Source: Symbiodinium kawagutii (lineage: Eukaryota; Sar; Dinophyceae; Suessiales; Symbiodiniaceae). From it: 64,000 nt of DNA. The translations under genes and the position numbers were made by a program. The DNA is taken from NCBI GenBank assembly GCA_009767595.1, contig VSDK01000749.1, forward strand, positions 19,899 through 83,898, written 5' to 3'. The notes beneath the pieces are model-generated. The model was not told the DNA's origin, ran no database searches, and saw only the letters and a program-made list of their open reading frames with translations. Below, piece by piece: positions 1 to 12,346 of this stretch (position 1 is the first letter of the stretch; every line of letters starts with the position of its first letter).

Positions 1-1642
1 CTAGTTTTGGATTTTGTGTTTTAAAAAAGGCTCTGCGTGCACACTGCTCTGGAAGCCCCAGAGGATAAAAATTCGCCAGTTCTTTGGTGACTTCAGCAGT
101 TGAAGCTGATTGAATTGCGGTCGGGCGGGAACCAGATGGAACCTGCCATGGTTCGCCCATGGTTCGCGGCAGAAGTTCCAGCATACCTTGGAACCTGCCA
201 TGGTGTGCCGCCAGGCTGCAGCTGTGGAGGTCGATGGGGCCACTGAGGTGTTTCCATCGCGGTTTCGGCGGCGATCGCCCTGGGGGTCGGGATCTCCAGT
301 TTGAGGCCTCGGAGAAGCGGTAGCCCTGCCATCACCCGGCGCCAACAGCTTGACCAGCTTGCCGTGGGGGCCCGCCCACTGTTTTGTTGGACTTCTGAAT
401 ATTGAAAAGACATAAGTTTTAGAGCTCTGCATTCACACTTTTTGCATCCAAAAGGATGAAGCGCTGTACCCACCACAAAAAGGCCATCAAAGTACCCCAA
501 ATGCTACACTTGCCACCTGCACTGCCGAAACTTGTCTTTTCACAATGGTTCTCTGACCCAATTTTCAAGAAGCGTGTCATGTGAGACCTCAGCTTCTGGT
601 GGTAACATGTGGCAACCAATCTACCATCAATCCGAAAGGTTTTGGAACCCCTGAACTGGGTGGGGGTTGCCCTGCCCGCTGCTTCTCATCCCAGGCTCGG
701 GGAAGGGGACGGGGATGGCGGCAATGAGGGCGCAGGCGATGGCGCCGGGGACGGCACTGAGGGCGCAGGCGAATCCGCCGTGGCCTGAGCTGGGAACAGG
801 CCCATCAACAAAGGTGGTTACGAAGATTCGGGAGCCACTCCATTGTCAGGTGGCCTATTCACAACCATGGTTCATAGTCAGTGACTACATCAAACAGGAA
901 GTAATCATGTTTATGACCAACAACGGCTATTATCAAGAATGGTTGAGAAGAAAACCCATGAGCAGTCCAAGCGGTTCATAACAATGGCTATTAACAAACA
1001 CAATTTATCATTAATGACAGCAGTGAACAATAACACACATTGCCTATCGAGTGCACCACTTCATACGCACTTGATTCTCAATGACAATCCATTGGCTAGT
1101 AGATGGCACAAATAGCATGGATAGGCCGGATGAGATGTGCATAGATATGAAGATGTAGGCAAAATACCTGACACTGATACATGTTGTATACAAATGTGAC
1201 AGCTTATCCGGGAACATTGTGACTGTCTTGCTGAGGTTGATTTTGGGAATGTCCATCCCATTCTTAGGCAATCACATCTGTACAGGTCTACGATTGGCTT
1301 TAGATCCTTTTTTTGATCCTTATGCGTGCACACAAGGTGTCCAAGCTTGTAGATGCTTCTTCAATCTTCTCAAATCTTCTTTAATCTTCTTGATAGGTGA
1401 TTTATTAATTTGGCAAATTGGGTGATGCCAATCATGGGCAAATCAAACCCATACGAAACAGTCCTTTTCTGAGCATCCCTCCTGGGTCCCCCAGGAAGGA
1501 TCCCATCCAGCCTGCGCGAAGCGCCACACAGATGCGAAGCGAGGGGCACAAGAAATCCATTTGATGCCTCGCAACCCGAACTTTGAGGCTCAAAACGTCG
1601 CCAACTTCTCAAGGTTGGCAATGATGTTGTGAAGATTTTCAA
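1..1642. other. Gene-free stretch at left edge
   Basis: No reading frame here shows a recognisable domain or convincing exon borders. Near 120-220 a short motif containing CCATGGT recurs three or four times (aacctgccatggt-like). The rest is unique-looking, mixed-composition DNA, presumably intergenic or intronic. Confidence 0.5.
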
Positions 1643-1912
1643 GTGACGATGACGATGACCATGACCCTGACCATGACGATGACATTGACCGCGACCATGA
1701 CGATGACAATGACCATGACCATGACGTTGACGTGACGTTGACAGTGACTGTGACAATGACGATGATGTTGACGGTGATGATGACGATGACGATGACGATG
1801 AGGATGAGGATGAGGATGAGGATGAGGGTGATGATTAGGATGATGAGGATGATGAGAAGGAGGATGATGATGAGGAGGATGTTGATGTTGTTGATGATGA
1901 TGATGATGGTGG

Positions 1913-1953
<41 letters not shown>

Positions 1954-1956
1954 ATG
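1643..1956. repeat. GAY trinucleotide array
   Basis: About 310 bp of imperfect trinucleotide repeat (gatgac, then gatgag, ending in pure gat). The acidic or Ile/Met-rich ORFs over it on both strands are products of the repeat and not genes. Confidence 0.9.
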
Positions 1957-4467
1957 ACTAGCATTATTGTTCTTATCATTATGTTGTTATGGTGATGATT
2001 GTGATTGTCCCTGTTGCTAGTGAAAATGCACGTGTATAGCCGTATAGCACTGCCTTTAAAAGCAACAATGACGGAGTCTTCAACTCGTGCTCCTGTCTGC
2101 GACAGGTTCTGTGCATAAATCGATGTGGGTGGAATCTTCTGACATGCGATCTTCCTTGAAGATCTAAGGCTGGACATTCAACGATGAAGATGAAACATGG
2201 GAAAACCAAAAAAGTAAAGGAAAAAGATTTGCAGACTAGCTTGCTACATTCAAACGTGCTCAAGGACAAGGATCGCATGTTCATGCAGTTCTGCTCGAAT
2301 CGTCAATGCCCCAATCAAACAAGCAATCAAATCTTGACCGCTCAACTCCCACATTACAATGGAGGACATCAACGACATGATCAAATCGCCAAGTGTCGCC
2401 CCGGCGAAGCTGATTTTGCTTCCTGGATTTCCTGGCTGGGACAGTTTGATAGGCATCTATTCTTTGAAATGGCGGGCTGAAGCCCATCCAAAACATAGGA
2501 TAATGCTCCAGGAGCATTGATCTTATCATAAAACACCTTAGTGAATGATACCCTGGCAACAAGACAAACAAAAAAAGGGCCAGAAACAAATGGCGTTCCC
2601 AGCACTAGGCACATGCCAACGTCAACCAATGGTGCATGACCATCCGCCCCATTCGCGGCCACATCCACTGGGAAACCGCTTAAATAAGCAGCACCTCGGT
2701 TGATAGAAATTACTGTATGCCAATCATCAATGTCATCAAATTGCTTGCCTAAACCAGACAGCCATACAGGTTGCTTCAAACTATACATGTTTGCCTGCCA
2801 TGTATACTACATATCTACGCATGCAAATAGTGAACAGGTCATACAGCTATGGACAGCTGTAGGATCATAAAAGAGTGTAATTGCATGCTTCAAATACACA
2901 AATGGTCGTGTGGGTGTGTGTGTGTGTGTGCAGGTACTGATGCAGGTATCATGTGTATGCTGTACGCATATATGTGCGCATCTATGCATATTTTTCACTA
3001 TGAGACCACCCACGTTGAATCAAATGGATGTGGGCTGCTGACATCGGCCTCGTCTTTTTGAGCTTTTGGAGAGTCAGGTTCCCTGCGCCAGCAGAACCCC
3101 TCAGCTTAGCAACAAACTCCTGGTTGATGGTTAATTATATGGGATAACAACCAGCAACGTATATAAGGATTGCAACAATTGATGTAGTGAGTGGTTGTCA
3201 TCAATGGTCACCAGGACTCATATCATAGCTCACGGCTAATTCGGGCTTTCCGACCAATCATGATTTATAAAAGGGACCACAGCCAACAAGAGTGGTTGAT
3301 CATGGCGATGTACCCCTCAGCTGGCTATACGGAATCAAAATTAATCATTAAAATTATGATTTTTTGATGGGTAAAGCACCAGACTGGCACGAGTAATGGT
3401 TTATATACCCTGTGATGGCCTCTGAAAAATGATGGTGGAAATCAACCATCATGGTTGATGATGATTCATGTTAGGTCCCGCTATCGATCAGCCACCACTT
3501 GTCGCACCTGTTTTTGTCACAAAATAGCTTAAAAATCACCATCAAATCTGAGGGAATATTTATAACTAACATGGATCTACCGGTGCAATGGTTCACAAAT
3601 TTCAGTGAAACATGAAACAACATCATTTCAAGTTGACAAGGATTTTGGCAGCATAAGAACCATCCAGCCTATGAAAAATCCTTTGAACATCTTGGCCATC
3701 AACCACATAGCAGGGCTGAGGGTGGCTGGTTGACCAGTAATGATGGCACACTTTGGATGGGCTCGCGGCTCCAAGTCGCTACGAGTAGTGAGGCGACCCC
3801 AGCCTTGAAACTTCAGTGGCGCCAGTGGCTGCCTCAGCACAGCCAGGTGTAGCGCGGATGCCACCAGTTCCATCAGCCAAGACACGTCATCGGAAGCTGC
3901 CAATGCAGCTGATGCCCCCAGCCGTTTCTCTCCCTTCTCTGTCTCTTGGCGCTTCCCTGGGCACAGACTTGGCGAAACAATGCCATCATATGCCATCTAG
4001 TGGTTCTTATATGCCATCCAGTGGTCGGCAAATCAGATTCTTGAATCATCCTGGGCACACTCCAAAGCTCCAACTCAACAACCAGGGATCCAAAGTTCCT
4101 TCTCTCACGCCCTGTCTGGTCCTGCCTGGGTTCATCAGAGGTGCTCGGCCAAAGACCACCGTTGGAGCCGCTGGCACACCCACGTGCGACAGGACTTGTT
4201 GAGCTTCTGCAGACGCTGCCTCATGAGCTGGCCATGGAATTCAGACCTACAAAAAAAGAATGGCTCCAACCAGTCCACTGCTCAAATCAAACATTCAGGA
4301 ATTCTTCAAGTGAAAATGTTCGACTAAACAGTTCCCCCTTTGAAACTCTCCACATCCAAATCGAAAACACACCCCGAAGGTCTCTCCAATTTCAGGTCGT
4401 CCAGGTCGCATCTGCATGTAGCCACGACAGAACCTCAGCAAAGAGATATGAAAACTATCCAAGTCAT
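1957..4467. other. Region without a confident gene
   Basis: No recognised protein. A (GT)n tract lies at 2914-2930. One minus-strand open stretch at about 3740-3960 has exon-like composition (Ala/Leu-rich, ends KFQGW) but no family match and no clear start, so it is only a possible exon. Around 3400-3500 short ATGGTTGAT-like words recur. Confidence 0.4.
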
Positions 4468-5551
4468 TTATCGACAGCGCCGCCAAGCCACGTTGCCCCA
4501 TCCAGGCGCGCTGCTGGCAGATTGGACCGGGCTCCCATGGCTGCTTCCACCTGGCCATACTGTGACAGCATCCCAGCCCGCTGTGACGGTTAAAGCCAGT
4601 GCAACTGTACCTCCAAATCCCAAAATCATGGGGCCACCAGTTTGGGGAAGCGTTGCTGTAATGGCCCCCTCTATTCTTGCAGGTTAGTTGCTTTCCAGCA
4701 CCGCCGTTCATCGGTTTCCGGTGCGCTTAAGGGATCCCTACCTTCGGCAGGGATCTTGGCAGCACAGGAGGATGCTGGCGCTTCTGGGAAAGCGGCCATA
4801 AAGCTGGGACCCAACGGCATGGCACTACCTCGCGGGCTGGTGGAGAACGGGCCTAAACGAATCAGTTCTCTTTGGTGCTAAAGCGCTACCACTTTAGTAG
4901 GTTGAAAATGTTGAAGCTTCACAACACCAATTGTTCTTCTGTTTGATTTTTGCAGGGCGTGTGTGTGTGTGTGTGTGTCTATGTCAGCCTGACCGTAATC
5001 TTGAACCCTGATCTGACTCCAGACATGTAGCAGAGAACCATCGCCGAGGCTTTCCAACCAAAGCTCCCCATTTTGCCATCGGTTGATTTCGGATGGTTCT
5101 TACCAAGGCACCGCCGTCTTCAAGTAGTTCCTGTCGGATAGGAGCTGGTGTCACGATGGACGACTGATTTGGACAGTGTGATGTCGTGATTCCTAAGATT
5201 CGGCGCCGGGCATTGAAAAATCTATGCCATGTTGAGATTCCCAGTGTCAGCGCCTCCTCATCTGCCTCCTCCTTGGGATCCTCGTCGCCCGAAGCCCAAA
5301 TGGCACTGAGCCATGGGTGCTCAATCACATCATCCAGGCCTCAGTCGTTGCACACCTTGCGACCATGACGCATCCATCACGGGAAGAACATCAACCCGTG
5401 AGCAACCTGCCGCGCTGGTCGCCATCCAGCTATCAGTTCTTCAACCGCATCCCTGTCACGTTTTTGGGTTCATCGAATGCAGACCGCTGAGGCCAGCGCT
5501 CAGCCGCTGCTCGGGTTCATGCTTCAAAAGGCCCAACAGCAGATCATGAGC
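4468..5551 (-). CDS. Protein kinase, C-terminal exons (subdomain XI to stop)
   Basis: Five exons can be joined in phase on the minus strand: 5551-5494, 5340 to about 5205, 5163-5104, 4828-4742 and 4550-4468 (TAA stop). The first encodes AHDLLLGLLKHEPEQRLSA, the subdomain XI pattern of Ser/Thr kinases with its conserved Arg. The second gives GLDDVIEHPWL, the closing HPWL motif of many CAMK-group kinases, followed by an acidic stretch. The later exons form a low-complexity Ser/Ala/Gly-rich tail ending WRRCR. Donors are GC (5494) and GT (5104, 4742). No exons for subdomains I-X lie just upstream; those of the kinase at 15.3-12.3 kb would complement this piece exactly, with the ARM gene between. 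Either one split kinase gene or the relic of a second one. Confidence 0.6.
4959..4979. repeat. (GT)n microsatellite
   Basis: About ten uninterrupted GT units in an intron of the kinase C-terminal exons. Confidence 0.9.
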
Positions 5552-5586
5552 CTGGCCGACAGCATCATGATGTTCTAGGCTCATTG

Positions 5587-5611
5587 GTCATCGTCGTCAT
5601 CGTCGTCGTCG

Positions 5612-5660
<49 letters not shown>

Positions 5661-5720
5661 TGTCATCATCATGATCAATGATCATGATCAATGATCATCA
5701 TCGTCGTCGTCAACATCATA
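5587..5720. repeat. TCA/TCG trinucleotide array with palindromic end
   Basis: A (TCA)n and (TCG)n run of about 80 bp, followed by two copies of atgatcaatgatc that form a near-palindrome. It lies just upstream of the kinase C-terminal exons. Confidence 0.9.
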
Positions 5721-8030
5721 TTCAACATCAAACATCGTAGTCAGCATGACTGTCAATCATGAACCATCATCACCCTCATGATCAAACAACAATTGCAGTA
5801 AGAGTAAATAAGATAAACAATAATAACAAGCAAATGTGCTTTTCAAACTGCGTCCTCAAAGAAACATTTATCAGAATATCACATATCAAGAAACACCTCA
5901 TGAAATCATTCCATCTTTACGCCTGGTTTCGGTGTTTGTGTTGTCCTTGTGTTGAGTGCAGCTTGTCTGGGAAAGAACCGCGCCTCCTTGCTGACATGTT
6001 GCCAGGCCTTAAGCAGAACAGTCCCTGGAAACTCCAAATTGTAAACGTGAGGAAACAGGCTCCAAAGGTTGGTTTACGTTTGCGCCAAGCCGACTTCGTA
6101 TTGAAACTGTTCCAAGTGCACATGAGAAATAACTTGAAATAATTGCATGAGAAAATGTACATGGAAAACATATTGTCGCTTTTACCTCATTTGAAGATTT
6201 CCTGACTATGGCCCAAATCCCAGCAAAAGAAACCAGACACTGCTGTGCCCATGTTCACTGTAATTATTCATATCGCTTTATCACTTCATCCGAATGGTGA
6301 TGATGTTTCACCTGCTGAATCTTGAGAGTCTGATCTGAGAGCCTCACTGCTCCGCGCAGAGTCAATTCATTCACCTCTTCACCTATGGAGCGCATCAATG
6401 AGGACTTTGACATCCTCGAACGGTCTCAGAGACACTTGGAGATACCTACCAGTATCATCAAGTATCTAGAAAAAATCTAAAGATACCTGAAGGTACCTAG
6501 AGCTAACTACAAATACCCAAGAGCTGCTCAGCACCTAATTTGCTCCCATTGTTCAATAATTTTGCTTCACTCTCGCCTTCTTGTGGGTGAGAGCCTGCCA
6601 GCATCACGTACCTCACAGATTGTGCAACCGAGCACTAGGAAAACCTTGTGCCTCATGGCTCAGTTTCCCAGTTGTTGGGAGTTTTTTGACAGACGCATGC
6701 CGCTATGCCGCTATGCCATTCAAACATTCGAAGGAACAATTACATCCGAAGAAAATATTACATCAACATCCGTTGAGAAACCACTGGCACAATTATGAAC
6801 CATGAGTAACCAATGTTCTGTACATCAGCAATGATAGTGTAGCCTGGCACGTTTGAAAACCATTGGTAGGACTGAGGGCGCAAGAACCGAGCCACCACTT
6901 TTCACGCACCGAAATTTTCAGCTGCATGAAGTGAAACGCACTGGCAGAACCGACACCAGCTCTGCCAGAGTTATCCACAGCGTGATGTGGTGGGGAGGCC
7001 GACATCAAGACGAAGGTGCGACAAACAGGTCAATCTGGAGAACCCTGTAGTTTATCCTGGCTAATATGGATGGGTGAACAATGTGGAACATGGTGAGCAA
7101 ATTAAATGATTCAGGAATGCTGCCGGTGAATCAATGCTGATGGTTCAATGCAATGGTGTCCAATCTTCATGGGGGTTGGTCAGGGCCAATAACGGGTAGT
7201 CTTGGTGGTTGACGACAGTTGCATTGGTGCTACATCATGCGTTTTGCAAAAACAAGGCTTGATGATGATGGTTAGTAACAATGGCTCATCTTTGAGAATG
7301 TTTCGGTCACTCAAGGTGCCACTGCCTGGGCAGCTTTACAAAAGTTTCGCACTGGCTCACGCTTCGGGCTCGAAACATGACTGCATCTCATGGGCACGCC
7401 ATGTCCCAAAATCAGGAACTTTCAAGTCCAAAGGTTCATCAGCAGAATCTTTTGATTAGTGGTTGGCGGGGATCCTCATGTGGCTCATGTGGGAACCGAA
7501 CAGTTGAAAGCCGGACGTTCCATGATCCATGCATAAATTTTGCTTACCCGATATGGACCCATTCTATTTCAGCCACCGCTTCACCATGAATGGATTTTAC
7601 TATTTCTACAGCTTATCTGACTTCGGGACATGCCCATGTCTAATCTTGGATCGTGCAAAAAATGCCACTTTGGGCACTTCCTACAGCAATGGAATGATGG
7701 ATATGTGACTCTCATATCACCTTCAAATGGTCCTTCAGGTATCTTCATCCTGCTGGGAATGCGAAATAACTTCAGGGGTCACGCCATTGCTCTGCCACGT
7801 ACTTCCATCTGTGAGACACCACCGGGCTGTCCAGGCAAGCTGCTGACTTATCCCATAGAAGCACCCACCAACCAGAAATGAACATCTTTGTTGGAGAGAA
7901 GCTAAGCAACTACTATAGGTTTGTTTAAAGACATAGGTTCATAGATATATATATATATAGAAATATAAATATATCTCAACTGTGAAATTTGGAGCCACTT
8001 GGACAGTCACAAATGCTTTGATCGCAGTCC
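5721..8030. other. Intergenic or intronic stretch
   Basis: No recognised coding exon on either strand. It contains an AT run near 7943-7960 and otherwise mixed sequence. If the kinase at 15.3-12.3 kb and the C-terminal exons at 5.5 kb are one gene, a short missing exon (subdomain X to XI) should lie here or upstream; I could not find it. Confidence 0.4.
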
Positions 8031-11000
8031 CTAAAATTCGCCCTGTGCGGCTTGGGCATCGCGAATGCGAATCAGTAAAGCCTCCACCTTTGGCCAAAGG
8101 TGCTTCACCAATTTGTTGTTCTTGGCCGGGGAGCCATTCTTCTGCATGCCACATGTTTCTAGAGCCGCTTCGATCTGGTCTGCCATCAGCAAAGCGTTGG
8201 AATTTATGGTGGCCAAACTGTTCAACAACAACACCAGATTGGTCGCACACTCCTCACTGGTCCAAGTGGCCAGTGCCAGCTCTTCCAACAAAACTGGAAT
8301 GATGTGGGGACCAACCTTGAGCTTGTTTTGCCCCAGTAGGCAGATTTGCCGCAAAGCAAAGAGGAGCTTCGACTTGAGCTTCGTGTTGGGTTGAGCCGCA
8401 TCGTTAACCCACAAGAGACATGCCACAACTGGAAAACTCTCTGAGATCAGACTTCGTGTCTCAGAATCATTGCACAGCTGTCCTAAAACACTGGCCAGCT
8501 CTGCCAGGATACGCTGCTTCCGGAGGTTCTGATAGGAAGATGTGAGAATGTCCACCAACAGAGGTACACCGCCCTCCTTCACAACGATGTATCTGTGATG
8601 TGGGGTCTTGGTGAGGTTCACCAGCAGATACAAGGTGTACAAGGTCAACTCATCGTGCTTCACTTTCAACTGCTTGACGCAGAGGCTCAAAACCCCATGT
8701 GACACAAGCAGCTGCTTCATGTTCTTGCGACCACAAGAGAGGTTCACCAAGGAAGCAGTCGCATAGGACATCAAGATGTGGTTGGAACCACTCATCACCT
8801 TCACCAAAGCTGGCACCAGCTGCCGAACTGTTTTCTCCAACTTCTCCTCCTCATCTTCGTGCACCTGACTGCCAACCATGTCCAAAATATGCCGGCAGAC
8901 CATGGTTCGCAATCCTAAGCCCACGGTCTCGTTGGTCAGCAACTGCGCCAGTAAGTCAGAATAGTCTGCTCCAACTCCGGGGGGTTGTTTCTTCAGCTCA
9001 TTTTTAACAAAGCCTTCAGACAGGAGATGTCTCATGATCACATCATTGAAAGAGAACCTGGTGAAATTGTCCGGATCCTTGGCCAGGGCAGTCAAAGTGA
9101 TACTCTTGTCTTTCTCCAAGAAATAGTTCAGCTTCCAGTCATCGCGATTCTTCACATGTAGCAAGAAGTCGATGACTGCCTTCATGGACGCGTCCACTTC
9201 GGAGGAAAGTCGACTGAGGGATTGGAGCAGCAGCGGAAAAGGGAACCGCTCACCCAGAATGCCACCATCTACACCTGGGACGAAGCATCAAACAGCCCAG
9301 GGCTATGTCTGCAGGGGCCCCATTTGAGATGTTGCTAGTCTGCTGGCACATCTGCCGGCTAGAAGCAACAGCTTCACACTTTTTGATTCACCATGGAGTG
9401 ATTCTGCTGAGACATGGGCAGAACCAAAAGGTAGGCCCAGGTAGGCTACCAAACGGACCGTTTGAGAAGATCAGCAAAGCACAGTCTGTAATGATAGATC
9501 CACGTTAGGATACTCTAGACAGCTTGCGATCTGTTCCAACTATCGGTGGTTTGTTGAATGTGGATCTACTATTGGAAATTGTGGGTACCTAACTTTCTCG
9601 GTGATGTAGCTTGGCTCCCAAATGTTGGGAAAGGTTTCGGGCCAACAATTCGATTCTTTCTGACTTGGACAGTCTGCAAATCTACAAATTTAGTTTGCTG
9701 GACCAGACCCATGATGACAATGGAGCTTGCAAGTGAGTATTTCAATATCTCATTCTTCTGCATGTTTAAGTTCACCAGTCGCCGCTAGTGCGGGCAGAAG
9801 TAAGATCGAAATGTGGAATGCCGGCGTCTGTGGCCATGTTTCTTTGGATGGATTCAGATCAACGAGGCGAGTGGGTTTTGAAACAACAAAAATCGCCAGA
9901 TGTTGCATAAATGGGCATCAGAGAGACCCTCTGAAATTTCGCCCTGCAAAACCTCTCAACTGAAACACAGCGCATCCAAAACGTGGCACGTCCCGTGGCA
10001 GTGGCCCTTCCCGTGGCCCGTCCCGTGGCCCCCTGCGATCGGCGAAGGCGCAATAGGCGAAGTACCGCGCGATGCGCGCGGCCCAGGCGTTGCGGCGCTC
10101 CACGCGGTCACTGGACGACTGCAGCAGACTCTCCGCCTCGGAGATCAACTCCTGCGGCACCTGCAGCGGATCCTTCAGCTCCGCGACGCCGTGGAAGATG
10201 TCGGCGTGCTCAATGGACTGGTCCCACAGAGCACCTCACAATCCACAGAAAAGAGACATGGAGAAATATGGGGAAATATGGGGAGTGAGGATTGAAATAA
10301 ATGTGTGGATATGCGTGTGTGTGGATATGTGTGTGTGTGTGGATATGTGTGTATTGATATGACGTTTCAATATAGATGGGTTATACCTAGATACAGAATG
10401 ATAGAAAAAGTCGTAACAAAATGAAGATGCAATATGATGTAATGAGCAATCGGGGTCAGCAGCGGTGATGGAGTGACTCAGAATCAATGCGCTTGGGGGA
10501 GGAACAGCAACACTTGAACCTTTCGTCGTGTTCCAGATTACGTAACGAGCCATAATATGCCAAAATGACAATCATTCATGCCAAGTCATTGCCATTTGTC
10601 GGCCATGAATAGAAACAAACAGATGCAGCTAGACCAGAATCCAGGAACTTTCACTCACCAGAATCTTCACAATGGACTTCACGAATCTCACTGCCACACG
10701 GCGATGCACGGGCACCATTCCCAGTTGCCCTTCAGCCCAACGATACCCATCTTCGGTGAAGTGCAGTGTGTCCAAGCGCGCTTGCACGGGGCGCTTGTAA
10801 ATGCTAACGTTTTCATAGACCGAACTCAGAGAGTCAGCTATGCATTGGCACTCATCCAGGATCACCTGTCTGCCACAGGATCACTGGCATGCCATGACAC
10901 CCATACACTCTGCCAGACCCGCAGCATGGATTTATGATGATTTATGTGCATACTTGGTGAAACACTAATGGACAAACAGTGCAGGTTTGTCCTTACATGC

Positions 11001-12147
11001 GCACCTCCCAAGCACCAAAGTGCGAAGACCACAGCGTTTCGATTGCACAAAGAGCCATGAAACAACATGATACAAAATAATAGGACTCTGCAATGATCTT
11101 TGTCTCTCTCTCTCTCTCTCGCCAGCGCCATCATGCCAACTTGACCCTTACTTTTAGGCTGACACCCACCTCACAAGAATCCTTCGTCATGCCCTGTGCA
11201 GGGCAGCGCACCACCACAGCAATGTCTTGGCATGTGCTGCACAGGGGTGGGATGTACTGGCGCCGGAACAGCACACAGGCGAAGGCATATTCCTTGGAAC
11301 GGACGAAGAACTCCCAACCATCCCAAGCAGCGATGTCATCTGTTCGGTTCATCTTCTTGAGATACGGCCCAGAGACCACGACATAAAACTGCTCCAAGTT
11401 TTCGGTCAAACTCCGCTGGTATTCCATGGCCACAGTTCTCAGGTCGTCCATGCCATCCCGGGACTTGTGCAAATCCATGATGAGTTGTGCATCATTGACC
11501 TGAATCAGAACCCGGACCCCTGGTGGAACAACCACCGGTTGAGCTTTGTAAGTCACTTCCCAACCTTCATCATTCTGAAATGCTCCATCTTTCAGGCCAG
11601 ATGTGCTTTTGAACCCCTTTCGCAGCCAAAAACTGTAACCACGAAAGCTGTTCTCATCAGTGTAGCCATTGAAAGGCTCGACCTTTATAAGATCGCTGTT
11701 GGATGTCGTGTTGCTTTTGGCCATCTGTTCACCAATGGGTGCTTTGACAATCTCCATCTTCTTCACTTCAAAACGACGAAACATCACCTCAGCTTGCCAA
11801 CACAGGGAGATTTTCTGGATCAACAACTCGCGGTGAGCACTTTGGATCAGAATTCTGCTGCCACTCCAATTGGAGCCCTGAGAAGGGCGGACTTCTAAAA
11901 GCACAAAGCCCTTCGTAGAGGTGTCAATCACTGCACGCTCAATGTCAAGGTAAGACAACCTTTCTCTGCCTTCGATCAGATGATTCATTTCGCGGTTCAC
12001 GAAATAGAGGAAGTGCTTGGAGATGCAAACGTTCCCTCGGCCATAGTCCCGGTCATCAAAGGCAAGAACTGTCACCCGCTCGAACATCTGCAAGGCATCT
12101 TTGCAGATGGATGCCAACACATCCAGAATCACCGGATCGGAGGACAT
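8031..12147 (-). CDS. ARM/HEAT-like helical-repeat protein, four exons
   Basis: Four exons join cleanly in phase: 12147-11170 (starts at ATG, with an in-frame TGA upstream), 10865-10659, 10217-10037 and 9274-8031 (TAG stop), giving about 869 residues. Donors are GT, GT and GC; acceptors end AG. The last exon (about 413 aa) is built of leucine-rich helical pairs typical of armadillo/HEAT folds, for example ATASLVNLSCG, LYLLVNLTKTP and LASVLGQLCND, with an acidic linker. The N-terminal 326 aa begin with a compact beta-rich stretch (GRGNVCISKHFLYFV) that might be a PH/GRAM-like fold, but I recognise no named family. Likely a cytoplasmic or axonemal scaffold; function unknown. It is complete, with its own start and stop, although it sits between two kinase fragments. 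Confidence 0.75.
10301..10354. repeat. GTGTGGATAT short tandem repeat
   Basis: Three to four copies of a GTGTGTGGATAT unit in the second intron of the ARM-like gene. Confidence 0.8.
11102..11120. repeat. (TC)n tract in first intron of ARM-like gene
   Basis: Pure TC dinucleotides. They lie inside the intron just after the exon 1 donor at 11170. Confidence 0.85.
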
Positions 12148-12346
12148 TCCAAGTGCAGATCGCAGAGAATTTCATGGACTGGTGCACAAGTAAAGGGGCA
12201 ACAAGTGATGACATATCTTGATCTGAGAAGCCTTAAAATCCTAGTTGAAATCAACTCAAGATCATCTTTCATTTTCAAAAAAATATATTGGATTTGTTCT
12301 GGAAGACATCCATGTGCTGCATGCTGCCTACGAACTCGAGCCTTGC

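Noticed and set aside
1590..2177. ORFs rich in Ile, Met or Ser over the GAY array
   Set aside because: Products of a trinucleotide repeat with no domain outside it.
11227..11898. 223-codon plus-strand ORF
   Set aside because: Lies antisense to the first exon of the ARM-like gene, which has far better coding character and splice borders.
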